Assembly: GCA_015062535.1 (NCBI GenBank)
Contig: SUUK01000002.1
Location: 162,724 to 226,723, forward strand
From: Alphaproteobacteria bacterium
GTDB lineage: Bacteria > Pseudomonadota > Alphaproteobacteria > RF32 > CAG-239
DNA: 64,000 nucleotides
Direction of reading: 5' to 3'
The translations under genes were made by a program, and so were the position numbers. The notes below the pieces were generated by a model, which ran no database searches, had not been told where the DNA came from, and saw nothing but the letters and a program-made list of their open reading frames with translations. This document shows, in pieces, positions 46,157 through 54,899 of this stretch (position 1 is the stretch's first letter; every line of letters begins with the position of its first letter).

Positions 46157-47785
46157 TTATTTTACAAGCATTTTTTGTGTTTTTTGTCGTGGAATCGTAA
46201 TTTGGAAGGTTGTGCCTTCGTTTATTGTGCTTGAAACACTTATTTTTCCATTTAGTTTTTGGACTAAGTCTTTAACTATGGCAAGACCTAAGCCGGTTCC
46301 TTTTTTGTCTTTTGAGTGGCTTGCTGAATAAAATGGCTCAAAAATGTGTTTTAAATCTTCTTGTTTTATACCACAGCCGTTGTCTTTGATGTTGATTAAA
46401 ATTTCTTCTTTGTTGGTGTTGGTTTTTATTTCTAAATCACCACCATTAGGCATTGCATTTATGGCATTTTGTAGAAGATTTAAAATTATCATCTTAAAGT
46501 CTGTTTCATTACCAATAATGGTTTCTTTTATATTGGAGAAGTTTTGTACAAGGTTGATACCTTTGCTTTTTATTTCATAGTCTAAAAGAGATAGCATATC
46601 AGTAATGCTAGAGGTTATGTTAAATGTTGTGGTGACATCTGTGGACCTTGATAGTTTTAGTAAACGCTCAGGTACTTTGATGCACTCTTTTATTTGTGAC
46701 GATATCATTTGAAGATATTTCTTTTCTTCGCTTAGTTCTTCTGATTTATAATATTTTTGTAATAAGCCATCTAGAATTAAGTTAATGGCGCCAAGGTTAT
46801 TTTTCATTTCGTGTGCGAGAGATGAGGCTAGAAAACCAAGAGAAGATATTTTTTGTTGGTGAGAGTAGTTTACGTTATCACTTAGGTCACGAATCGATTC
46901 AACAATACCAAAATCGTTATTTATGTTAATTTTTGCAGAGTTTATTGATAGAGGTCTGTTGTTTACAGTATGTACGATTTTTAAAGATTGTGAGGAGCTT
47001 TTTTGTAGCTCTGCTATTGGGCATATGATCTCGGAAGATGCGCAAGGATAGGAGTTATCTTTGTTGTATGAACAATAGCATTTTTGAGATTTATGAAAGT
47101 GCTTTTTCTTTACAGAATCATTGTAGGCTTTGTTAGATAGAATGATATTGTAGTCTTTATCTATGATACGGATAGCATCTGGCATAGCATCGATGATGTT
47201 TTGTAAGAAAATTTCTTTTTCTTTAATTTCATTAATATTGGTTTCGATATTGTTTAACATAAAATTGATGGTGTGCATTAGTGAGTTAAACTCATCAGTA
47301 AACCTTGTTTTGGGAATATCTAATCTTTTGGAGAAGTCACCATTTGCTACATCTACGGAAAGAGCTGTTAGCTTGTCAATTGGGGTTATTACCCAGTGTC
47401 TTAAAAGTAACCACAAAATGATAAGTGAAAAAATGGTAAGAGATGCACCAAACCCGATAATTCTTAAACTTTCAATGAGTGAGGTATAGTCTTCATTGTA
47501 TGAATTTATGAGCTCGTCGTTTAAGTTTTTTTCTCGTGATAATTCTTCTTGTTGTTTGGTTATTTGGATGTGTTTTTCTGGTTCTAGATAGCTTATTTTT
47601 TTACGCAAGCTAATATTTTCGTTTAAAAGTTCGATTACGTATTGGTTTCTTGTAATGTTTTTGGTGTGTTCGGTTTGGATTTTTTTACCAATGGTGCTTT
47701 CAAATATAATAAGGAAAATGCCTGAACATAAAAGTAAAAAGGCAATGATTGTTACAAAAAATCGTTTATTTAAGCTAAAAAACAT
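46157..47785 (-). CDS. Orphan sensor histidine kinase with Cys-rich PAS domain
   Basis: A 542-residue membrane histidine kinase. Transmembrane helices lie near residues 8-30 and 105-130, enclosing a ~75-residue periplasmic sensing region. A HAMP linker follows (WVITPIDKLTALSVDVANGDFSKRL), then a PAS domain with a cysteine cluster (CYCSYNKDNSYPCASSEIICP), the phospho-acceptor H-box SSLAHEMKNN near His325, and an ATPase domain with NLLQNAINAMPNGG and DNGCGIKQEDL, KKGTGLGLAI. No response regulator gene is near it. The Cys cluster may bind metal or sense redox. It is separated from gloB by 9 bases. Confidence 0.85.
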   Translation of the reverse strand: MFFSLNKRFFVTIIAFLLLCSGIFLIIFESTIGKKIQTEHTKNITRNQYVIELLNENISLRKKISYLEPEKHIQITKQQEELSREKNLNDELINSYNEDYTSLIESLRIIGFGASLTIFSLIILWLLLRHWVITPIDKLTALSVDVANGDFSKRLDIPKTRFTDEFNSLMHTINFMLNNIETNINEIKEKEIFLQNIIDAMPDAIRIIDKDYNIILSNKAYNDSVKKKHFHKSQKCYCSYNKDNSYPCASSEIICPIAELQKSSSQSLKIVHTVNNRPLSINSAKININNDFGIVESIRDLSDNVNYSHQQKISSLGFLASSLAHEMKNNLGAINLILDGLLQKYYKSEELSEEKKYLQMISSQIKECIKVPERLLKLSRSTDVTTTFNITSSITDMLSLLDYEIKSKGINLVQNFSNIKETIIGNETDFKMIILNLLQNAINAMPNGGDLEIKTNTNKEEILINIKDNGCGIKQEDLKHIFEPFYSASHSKDKKGTGLGLAIVKDLVQKLNGKISVSSTINEGTTFQITIPRQKTQKMLVK

Positions 47786-47794
47786 TTTGCTATC

Positions 47795-48478
47795 CTATAT
47801 GGTTATGGTTTCTTTTAAGTATGGGTTAAATTGTTTTTCTTCGTCAATGGTTGTGGGGCATAGTTTTTGTTGTTCTCGTTGGTACATTTTTTGAAGATAT
47901 GTATCAAAGTTTGGAAGTTTTAGCATACTTTGTTCTATGCATGAACGAGTGTACTCATGCCCTGGAAATATTTTTGTATTATTGGGTAATGATTTTATTT
48001 TATTTAGACTTTCAAACATTTGATGGGGAGTACCTTCAAAAAGTCCGCCTACACATAAATTAAATAAAACATCACCTGTAAAAAGTGCTTCAAGCTCTTT
48101 GATATAGTATATCATATGCCCGTTTGTGTGACCTTTGGCAAGGATTGGTAAAACTTCTATTTCGTTTATAGTAAGTAAAGTATTGTCGCTTGCTTTGATA
48201 TCTGCTCCTGGTACTTTATCAAACTCATCAATAGGGGCTATGATTTTTAGATTGTATTTTTCTTTTAATCCAAGATTTCCCTCTACATGGTCAAAATGAT
48301 GATGGGTTGTAATGATATGTGTTGGAGTTAAATTTTGCTTTTTAAGATAATTTAATATAGGTTTTTCTTCGGCGGCATCAATGATTATTGCCTTTTTTGA
48401 GTTTTCTTTATTTATTATATAGGCATAGTTTGCCATGTTTTTTTCGTTGCATAGTACTGGGGTTATGATTGTTGTCAT
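47795..48478 (-). CDS. gloB: Hydroxyacylglutathione hydrolase-like metallo-beta-lactamase fold protein
   Basis: A 227-residue MBL-fold enzyme. The zinc motif THHHFDHVEGN (HxHxDH; Phe replaces the common Trp), then KGHTNGHMIYYI, FTGDVLF with Asp, and FPGHEYT supply the glyoxalase II ligands. The C-terminus has the region found in GloB. It would hydrolyse S-lactoylglutathione to lactate and glutathione in the cytoplasm, or a related thioester. It is 2 bases from the Bax-like gene and 9 from the sensor kinase. Confidence 0.85.
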   Translation of the reverse strand: MTTIITPVLCNEKNMANYAYIINKENSKKAIIIDAAEEKPILNYLKKQNLTPTHIITTHHHFDHVEGNLGLKEKYNLKIIAPIDEFDKVPGADIKASDNTLLTINEIEVLPILAKGHTNGHMIYYIKELEALFTGDVLFNLCVGGLFEGTPHQMFESLNKIKSLPNNTKIFPGHEYTRSCIEQSMLKLPNFDTYLQKMYQREQQKLCPTTIDEEKQFNPYLKETITI

Positions 48479-48479
48479 A

Positions 48480-49385
48480 TTATTCTCCTCTTTTTAGGTT
48501 TCCAATATCTATGGCAAATAAGTCATAAAAAGCTGTTGTATAGTCTAAAATACCAACATAGTTGGGTAGGTTTGAGGCATTTGATAGTGAATATGCAATA
48601 TTTTCACCTAAGATTGCCCCAATTCTTTTATCCATATCGTATCTTGCGGTCCAAACAGGTTCAAAATTTATGTTTGAATTAAATGTTAATGTAAAGCTTC
48701 TGATTGAATCTATGAGACTATTGAATATTTTAAAACGATATCCGTCTTCTTTGTTTTCGAGTGGTTCTAAACCTTCGGTTGTAAACCAAACCTTTTCTTT
48801 ATATAAATTGTTAGCAAGCCTTGCGGGGCGAGATGTTCCCCAATTGCTTTCCATTGCGGCTGCGGCGATAATGATTGATGGTGGAACTGTGTTTATGCGG
48901 TATTTTAGATTTTTTATTTGTAATCTAATTTTATTTTGAGGATCTTTTTCTTTTGTATGGTAGTCATATTTTTTTGCGAAAAAATCTAGCTTTTTTATTT
49001 GATTATCAGATAAAGATTGGTTTTTTAAGAAATCACTTTCGATACGTAATAGCGTTTGTCTTTCGTTTGAAATTTCTTCATTTATTTTTAATGCAAGAGG
49101 TGCTAAAATTCTAATAAATAATTCATTTCTGTATTTTTGAGTCGAAACTGTTTCAAAATCTATTGGAAGAGTTTTTACAAAAATTGCAGGATAAGAATCG
49201 TTATCTAAGGCTCTAAATCTTCTATATTTATGCTTTTTGAAGACTTCTTCTAGTTCTTCTATGGTGGCATTTTCTACATATGTAATGTTTCCAAATGTGC
49301 TAATTTTAATTTTTGCATAAGACGGAATGGTGTATCCGATGATTATTGTAAAAATAAAAAATATGTAGGATATCTTTTTTATCAT
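48480..49385 (-). CDS. Bax-like glucosaminidase (GH73-type)
   Basis: A 301-residue secreted protein starting MIKKISYIFFIF (signal peptide ending PSYA); the ATG overlaps the nfuA stop as ATGA, so the longer upstream ORF start is rejected. The domain has the catalytic pattern IIAAAAMESNWGTSRPARLANNLY, the usual Bax/FlgJ glucosaminidase glutamate region, and RFKIFNSLIDSIRSFTLTFN. This family cleaves GlcNAc-MurNAc linkages in peptidoglycan; Bax itself has an unclear role. A nearby AmpG-like permease suggests peptidoglycan turnover. Confidence 0.85.
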   Translation of the reverse strand: MIKKISYIFFIFTIIIGYTIPSYAKIKISTFGNITYVENATIEELEEVFKKHKYRRFRALDNDSYPAIFVKTLPIDFETVSTQKYRNELFIRILAPLALKINEEISNERQTLLRIESDFLKNQSLSDNQIKKLDFFAKKYDYHTKEKDPQNKIRLQIKNLKYRINTVPPSIIIAAAAMESNWGTSRPARLANNLYKEKVWFTTEGLEPLENKEDGYRFKIFNSLIDSIRSFTLTFNSNINFEPVWTARYDMDKRIGAILGENIAYSLSNASNLPNYVGILDYTTAFYDLFAIDIGNLKRGE

Positions 49386-49885
49386 ACAAGTTCTGCCTTT
49401 CTTATTTCTGGAATGTAGCGAATAAGATTTTTTTCTACTTTCTCTTTTAAGGTTTTTGTTGCATATGGGCAACCATTACATTTGCCTAAAAATTTAACAA
49501 AAACAGTGTTATTTTGATATGCTTCAAACTTAATATCTCCGCCATCTTTTTTTAAGAATGGTGCAACTATTGTGTTTAGTAAAAGGATTATTTTTTGTTC
49601 TATATTTTCGCTTGAAGCTATGTTTTGAGGTGATGATAAAGGGTATTCATCTATTTCTGCAAAAGCGATAGATGTTAGGTCATCAAGTTCTTTGTCTGAA
49701 ACACTTTCTATATATAAAAAATCTGAGGTTAACAGTAGTGTTTTGGCAAGAGATGTTTGTTCTAGATTTTCTATTATAGGATGTGAGGATGAATCTTTAT
49801 GTAAATAACAACCAACAATAGGAAGAGGAGTTGAAAAAAATATTAAATTTTGTGTATTTGATAATTTTTGTAATTCAATCATCAT
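49382..49885 (-). CDS. nfuA: NfuA/NFU-type iron-sulfur cluster scaffold
   Basis: A 167-residue protein. The N-terminal ~85 residues match the NFU_N-type domain (IFFSTPLPIVGCYL... SLAKTLLLTSDFLYI), and the C-terminal ~70 are the NifU-like domain with KKDGGDIKFEAY and the cluster-binding CxxC in KCNGCPYAT. This alpha-proteobacterial NFU1-like form carries Fe-S clusters to target enzymes. It overlaps the DUF2333 gene start-to-stop by 4 bases and the Bax-like gene by 4 bases. Confidence 0.92.
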   Translation of the reverse strand: MMIELQKLSNTQNLIFFSTPLPIVGCYLHKDSSSHPIIENLEQTSLAKTLLLTSDFLYIESVSDKELDDLTSIAFAEIDEYPLSSPQNIASSENIEQKIILLLNTIVAPFLKKDGGDIKFEAYQNNTVFVKFLGKCNGCPYATKTLKEKVEKNLIRYIPEIRKAELV

Positions 49886-50922
49886 AAATTAAGTTCCTTT
49901 GGAGCTTTGTTTTTTATGGTTGTATAAATGTGATTTATATGATTTTGAGCATTAGCTATATAATAAGCTAAATATATCAAATGATTTGCAGAATAAGTGT
50001 TATCAAGGGGGGCATTTTTTATTATAGTTGGGTTTAATTCTATGGCTTTTTGGATTATTTTTAGAGTAGTAGTTGTTTCATCATATAATTCATTTTCTAC
50101 AATAAGATCTTGATAGTCTTTGCTTAAACCTAAAAGATAATAATGTGTGGTATATAAAACACCTTGAGTGTAATAAAATAAATCATCAGCTTTTATATCA
50201 AATAAATCTGATTTATGTTCTAGTGCATGTTTATCAATTTTGGTATTTTGTTTAGCAAGTAAATTATTTATGCCTTTTAGTTGAGATAATAAATGAGTAA
50301 GGCTTGGTTGGTAGCGGATATTTTCTTTTTTTGAAAATTCTGTTAAATCGGCAATGGCTTTTCGGTATTGTTTTGCAGAGCCTGGAGAAAGTTTGTCATT
50401 TTTATCTTGGGAAAAGAGCCAGATATTTGCTGGGTAATCTAAAAGTTGACCAGAGTTTTTTAGTGATGGGTCAAGATAAATTGCTGACATTTTTTTTACA
50501 AAATAGCGAGCTGCATCTTTTGAGCCTAACTGAAAGTTTGGTAGATTGTCAAGAATTGATGCTGGAAAAATAAGAGGAAGAGATGGTGTCCAAGGAGCAT
50601 CATCTATTTGTGATTTAAGTGTATGTATTAAATAATGTGTGGCATAACGTGAGTTCTTTTTATCAATATTTATATTATGATTTAAGGTATTGTTTATGTT
50701 TGAACTAATGAAAGCACCTAAGCCATAATATATAAAAATTATGCTTAAAATAGTTAGCGAACTTGTTTTCCATTGTTTAAGTATAGATAAAATTAAATCT
50801 AAAAAAGATTTGTTCTTTTTTATTTTTTTATATTTTGTAGATATATTATTCTTTAGGTATGTGTAAGTATAAACTACTTTACCTACTAAGCGTTTGATTA
50901 ATAATTTTAACTTATTTATCAT
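49882..50922 (-). CDS. DUF2333 family protein
   Basis: A 346-residue protein with an N-terminal membrane anchor (LTILSIIFIYYGLGAFISS, about residues 56-75). The DUF2333 signature LPLIFPASILDNLPNFQLG is clear, followed by DAARYFVKKMSAIY. The function is unknown. The gene overlaps murJ by 4 bases upstream and nfuA by 4 bases downstream, forming a tight murJ-DUF2333-nfuA-bax row. Confidence 0.88.
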   Translation of the reverse strand: MINKLKLLIKRLVGKVVYTYTYLKNNISTKYKKIKKNKSFLDLILSILKQWKTSSLTILSIIFIYYGLGAFISSNINNTLNHNINIDKKNSRYATHYLIHTLKSQIDDAPWTPSLPLIFPASILDNLPNFQLGSKDAARYFVKKMSAIYLDPSLKNSGQLLDYPANIWLFSQDKNDKLSPGSAKQYRKAIADLTEFSKKENIRYQPSLTHLLSQLKGINNLLAKQNTKIDKHALEHKSDLFDIKADDLFYYTQGVLYTTHYYLLGLSKDYQDLIVENELYDETTTTLKIIQKAIELNPTIIKNAPLDNTYSANHLIYLAYYIANAQNHINHIYTTIKNKAPKELNL

Positions 50923-52490
50923 ACCTTTTTTCTCCGTGATAATATACCTTTGATTATGGTTTTGATATCTATTATGCCCGTTATTTTAGCTAAAATCAAA
51001 AAAGTTGCAAGACCTAATGTACCGATTATGGCTAATTTGAGGATTAATAGGAATATTGAGTTTTCACTTATTAGGATATTTAGCAGATATTGTGTACTAA
51101 ATATGATAACTCCCATTCCTAATGTACATAAAATTGTATTTTTAATTTGTTTTAGGAGGGGGGCTTCAAATTTCCAATAATCTCGTTTTTTTAAGCCATG
51201 TATATATTGGTATAATGATACAAATGCGGCGATTGATGTTGCTACGGCAATTCCAACGTGTCCTAAGTATTTCATTAAAATTAGGTTTAAACTTAGGTTG
51301 GTAATAAAAACAACAAAACTGTATTTTACAGGTGTTATAGTATCTCCTCTTGCAAAAAAGTTTGGTGTTAGGGCTTTTACCATAACGTAAGCAGGAAGTC
51401 CTATTGCGTAAGCTTTTAAGGCATTTGCTGTTTTTGTGGTGTCAGATGATGTAAAACGTCCATGTTCAAACAACAATTCGATAAGAGAATCGGCAAGACA
51501 AATAAACATTACAGCAAAAGGAAGTGACATAACAAGACCATAAAAAATTGCTTTATCTTGTGTTTGACGAGCTTCAATGATGTCGTTTGCTTTTAGCTTT
51601 TTTGAAAGTAAGGGAAGTAAAGCCACACTTATTGCGGCGCCAATTACACCAAGAGGGAGTTGTTGTAATCTATTGGCGTAATATAACCAAGATACAGCAC
51701 CACTTGAAACAAGAGATACAAGGATGGTGTCTACAACCATATTTATTTGGTAAATGCCTGCTCCAACAATACCAGGGGCAATGCGCTTGAATAGGGTTTT
51801 TATTTCTTGGTTTTTAAAGTTTTCGATAATGTGAAAATTAGGGGTTATTTTTATATGTTCTTTAGTTAAAAAATATCTTAACCAAATGATTTCGGTTATT
51901 CCGGCAATGGTTATACCCCAAGCCATTCCATATACAGGCATATCAAGTAGTACTACAGACAAAAGTCCTGAAACTATAATACAAAGATTTAAGATTATTG
52001 GAGCGGCAGCAGGAGCAGCAAAACGTTCAAAAGAATTTAGGATACCTGCTTGAAATGAAACAATAGAAATAAATAATAAAAAAGGAAAAGTAATACGACA
52101 CAGGTCTATGGTTAATTGTAGTTTTTCGGTATCGTTTACAAAACCAGGTGCTAAAATTTTTACAATATAGGGCATAAATATTTCAAAAAGGATTGTAAAA
52201 ATTATTAGTATAAATGTTAGAAGTGAAATTGCTTTAGAGGCAAATTTTATAGAATCGTCTTTACCAGAGGAGACTAATTTTGATGAAAATAATGGGACAA
52301 ATGCTGATGTAAACGCACCTTCAGCGAAAAGACTTCTAAATAGGTTTGGTAGTTTAAATGATACTAAAAAAGCATCTGATACGGTACCTGCTCCAAGAAA
52401 ATTTGCGATTATCATATCTCGAATAAATCCAGTTATTCGGCTAACCATAGTAAATCCACCAAAGGTGGCAATAGATTTTACAAAAGACAT
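50919..52490 (-). CDS. murJ: Lipid II flippase MurJ
   Basis: A 523-residue polytopic MOP-superfamily protein that flips lipid II to the periplasm for peptidoglycan synthesis. The N-terminal MSFVKSIATFGGFTMVSRITGFIRDMIIANFLGAG and SDAFLVSFKLPNLFRSLFAEGAFTSAFVP motifs are diagnostic. About 14 helices follow. It is the first gene of the murJ-DUF2333-nfuA-bax-gloB row; the start is the first ATG in this conserved N-terminus. Confidence 0.95.
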   Translation of the reverse strand: MSFVKSIATFGGFTMVSRITGFIRDMIIANFLGAGTVSDAFLVSFKLPNLFRSLFAEGAFTSAFVPLFSSKLVSSGKDDSIKFASKAISLLTFILIIFTILFEIFMPYIVKILAPGFVNDTEKLQLTIDLCRITFPFLLFISIVSFQAGILNSFERFAAPAAAPIILNLCIIVSGLLSVVLLDMPVYGMAWGITIAGITEIIWLRYFLTKEHIKITPNFHIIENFKNQEIKTLFKRIAPGIVGAGIYQINMVVDTILVSLVSSGAVSWLYYANRLQQLPLGVIGAAISVALLPLLSKKLKANDIIEARQTQDKAIFYGLVMSLPFAVMFICLADSLIELLFEHGRFTSSDTTKTANALKAYAIGLPAYVMVKALTPNFFARGDTITPVKYSFVVFITNLSLNLILMKYLGHVGIAVATSIAAFVSLYQYIHGLKKRDYWKFEAPLLKQIKNTILCTLGMGVIIFSTQYLLNILISENSIFLLILKLAIIGTLGLATFLILAKITGIIDIKTIIKGILSRRKKV

Positions 52491-52621
52491 TATGTTTTCC
52501 TAATATGTTTAATTTAGTATAGTGTAGTATATTTTAAATCTGTTAATAAAGGGCAAATAAATTGTGCAATATCAAAAAAAAAGATAAGCTTATAATATAT
52601 GATAAAAAATTGTGAGGGATT

Positions 52622-53590
52622 ATGAGTAAAAAACAGATTAATGCAGATAAAGAGCCTGATTTATCAATCATTGTTTCTATGTATAATGAAGAAGAAAGCT
52701 TGGGCTTATTTTTTGATAAAATATTTAAGGTGTTAGAAAAAATCCCTTCATATAGTTATGAAATTATATGCATTGATGATGGTTCAAAAGATAAAACATT
52801 TGAAATGTTGGAAAAATATGCAAAAAAGAATCCTGTGATTAAAGTTATTAAGTTTTCTCGCAATTTTGGTAAAGAATATGGAATGATGGCGGGATTTAGT
52901 TATGCAAAGGGAAGAGCTGCTATTCCTATGGATGTAGATTTGCAAGATCCACCAGAACTTATAATCGATTTTGTAAAAAAATGGGAAAAAGGCTATGATA
53001 TGGTTTATGGAATCCGTAATGATAGAAAGGGTGATACTTTTTTGAAGCGGTGGACAGCCAAGCTTTTTTATAAAATATATAATTTAATGACACGTTCTCC
53101 TATTCCTTATAATGCTGGTGATTATAGGCTTATTGATAGAAAAGTAATAGATGCAATATTATCTTTAAAAGAACGCAATGTTTTTATGAAGGGAATTTTT
53201 GGTTGGACTGGTTTTAAGTCTTGCGGTATAAAATATGTAAGACAAAAACGTAGTGCCGGTCAAAGCAAATGGAATTATTGGAAGTTGTGGAATTTTGCAC
53301 TTGATGGTATAACTGCTTCAACAACTTTTCCTTTGAGAATTTGGACATATTTGGGCTCGATGCTTTCTCTTGTTGGGATGTTTTATGCTTTATTTATAAT
53401 CTTTAAGACAATAATATATGGGGTAGATGTCCCAGGTTATGCATCTTTATTGGTGTTTATTTTATTACTTGGCGGTATTCAGATGGTTATTTTAGGAATA
53501 CTTGGAGAATATATTGGACGTATATTTATTGAGGTGAAGAATAGACCTTTATATGTTGTAGATAAAAAGGTGAACATTGATAATGAGTGA
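52622..53590 (+). CDS. GtrB-like bactoprenol glycosyltransferase (second copy)
   Basis: A 322-residue family 2 glycosyltransferase, similar in layout to the one at 38.2 kb. It has IIVSMYNEEESL, ICIDDGSKDKT, FSRNFGKEYGMMAGFSYA, MDVDLQDPP (DxD), NAGDYRLIDRKV, and two C-terminal helices ending EYIGRIFIEVKNRPLYV. This is the undecaprenyl-phosphate glycosyltransferase type. It precedes an AmpG-like transporter with an 8-base overlap. Its donor sugar cannot be told from the sequence. Confidence 0.87.
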   Translation: MSKKQINADKEPDLSIIVSMYNEEESLGLFFDKIFKVLEKIPSYSYEIICIDDGSKDKTFEMLEKYAKKNPVIKVIKFSRNFGKEYGMMAGFSYAKGRAAIPMDVDLQDPPELIIDFVKKWEKGYDMVYGIRNDRKGDTFLKRWTAKLFYKIYNLMTRSPIPYNAGDYRLIDRKVIDAILSLKERNVFMKGIFGWTGFKSCGIKYVRQKRSAGQSKWNYWKLWNFALDGITASTTFPLRIWTYLGSMLSLVGMFYALFIIFKTIIYGVDVPGYASLLVFILLLGGIQMVILGILGEYIGRIFIEVKNRPLYVVDKKVNIDNE

Positions 53591-54842
53591 AAAATTTAAA
53601 GCATATTTTTCAAAAAATATAATGATTACCATTTTTTTGGGGATTTCAAGTGGATTACCTTTAGCTCTTGTTGCAGGTACGCTTTCTTTATGGTTAAAAG
53701 ATTATAATATTGCTTATAGCGTAATTGGTGCATTTTCTCTTGTTAGACTTCCGTATTCGTTTAAATGGCTATGGGCTCCGGTTGTTGATAATGTGAAAAT
53801 TCCGATATTAAATAATCTTGGAAAAAGAAGAGGGTGGGCTATTTTTTCTCAACTTGGACTTCTTTTTTCTATTGTTTTAATATCGCTTTTAAATCCTCAG
53901 ATTGATTTGAAGTATATGGTTGTTGTTGCATTCTTTATATGCTTTTTTTCGGCAACTCAGGATATTGTGTTAGATGCTTTTAGGGTTGAGCTTTTTTCTA
54001 AAACAACAAATGATGAGGTTAATGGAGCAACAGTTTATGTTTTAGGATATAGGTTAGGTAATATTATTTCTAGTGCAGGGGCAATAGGTCTTGCATCTAT
54101 TTATTCTTGGAACGTGGTATATTTTATTAATGCGTTGTTTTTGATATTAGGAATTGTTGCGGTATTACTGGCAAATGAACCGGAAATAAATAAAGAAAAT
54201 GAGCAAAAGAAAGGCAATGTATTACGTTATGCTTTGGTTGAGCCGTTTAGGTTGTTTTCTAAAAAGCAACATTGGCTTGCAGCTCTTGGGCTTGTTTTTT
54301 TGTATAGATTAAGTGATGCATATTTTGGTCCGCTTGCATATCCTTTTTATGATGATTTAGGTTTTAGCAAGATGGAAATTGCTAAAATTTCAAAATTATA
54401 TGGAATGATTGCGACAATTATAGGTGGTGTTTTAGGAGGTTATATTCTTAATAAAATAGGACTACTGAAAGGAATTTTGGTTTTTGCTGTTATTCAAGGG
54501 GTAACAACACTATTTTATATAACTCTTTATTATGCAGGGCACAATATTTGGTTTTTGATAGCATCTGTTTCTATTGATAATTTGTGTTCAGGTATGGCAA
54601 CTACTGTAATTATAGCTTTTATGTCGGTTTTGTGTGATAAAGGATATACTGCAACTCAATATGCTTTACTTTCTTCTTTGATGGGACTTTCTCGAGATTT
54701 ATTTGCATCTACGGCAGGTAAAGTTGTTGAGATGACATCTTGGCCAGTATTTTTTATTATAACATCAATGCTATCTGTTCCGGCAATTTTAATTAGTTAT
54801 TATTTGTACAAAAAAAGACCTTCATATTTATTAAAGTCTTGA
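53583..54842 (+). CDS. AmpG-like MFS permease
   Basis: A 419-residue major-facilitator permease with about 12 helices. Features such as FLGISSGLPLALVAGTLSLWLKD, LPYSFKWLWAPVVDN and SATQDIVLDAFRVE match the AmpG family, which imports GlcNAc-anhydroMurNAc muropeptides for peptidoglycan recycling. The ATG at 53583 is preferred over the TTG 6 bases earlier; AGGTG lies about 10 bases upstream. It overlaps the glycosyltransferase gene by 8 bases, so it is co-transcribed. Confidence 0.85.
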   Translation: MSEKFKAYFSKNIMITIFLGISSGLPLALVAGTLSLWLKDYNIAYSVIGAFSLVRLPYSFKWLWAPVVDNVKIPILNNLGKRRGWAIFSQLGLLFSIVLISLLNPQIDLKYMVVVAFFICFFSATQDIVLDAFRVELFSKTTNDEVNGATVYVLGYRLGNIISSAGAIGLASIYSWNVVYFINALFLILGIVAVLLANEPEINKENEQKKGNVLRYALVEPFRLFSKKQHWLAALGLVFLYRLSDAYFGPLAYPFYDDLGFSKMEIAKISKLYGMIATIIGGVLGGYILNKIGLLKGILVFAVIQGVTTLFYITLYYAGHNIWFLIASVSIDNLCSGMATTVIIAFMSVLCDKGYTATQYALLSSLMGLSRDLFASTAGKVVEMTSWPVFFIITSMLSVPAILISYYLYKKRPSYLLKS

Positions 54843-54899
54843 GTTTTTATAAAAAACATAATATAATCATGGAAGTTATGATATCGTAAGGTGATGTTT

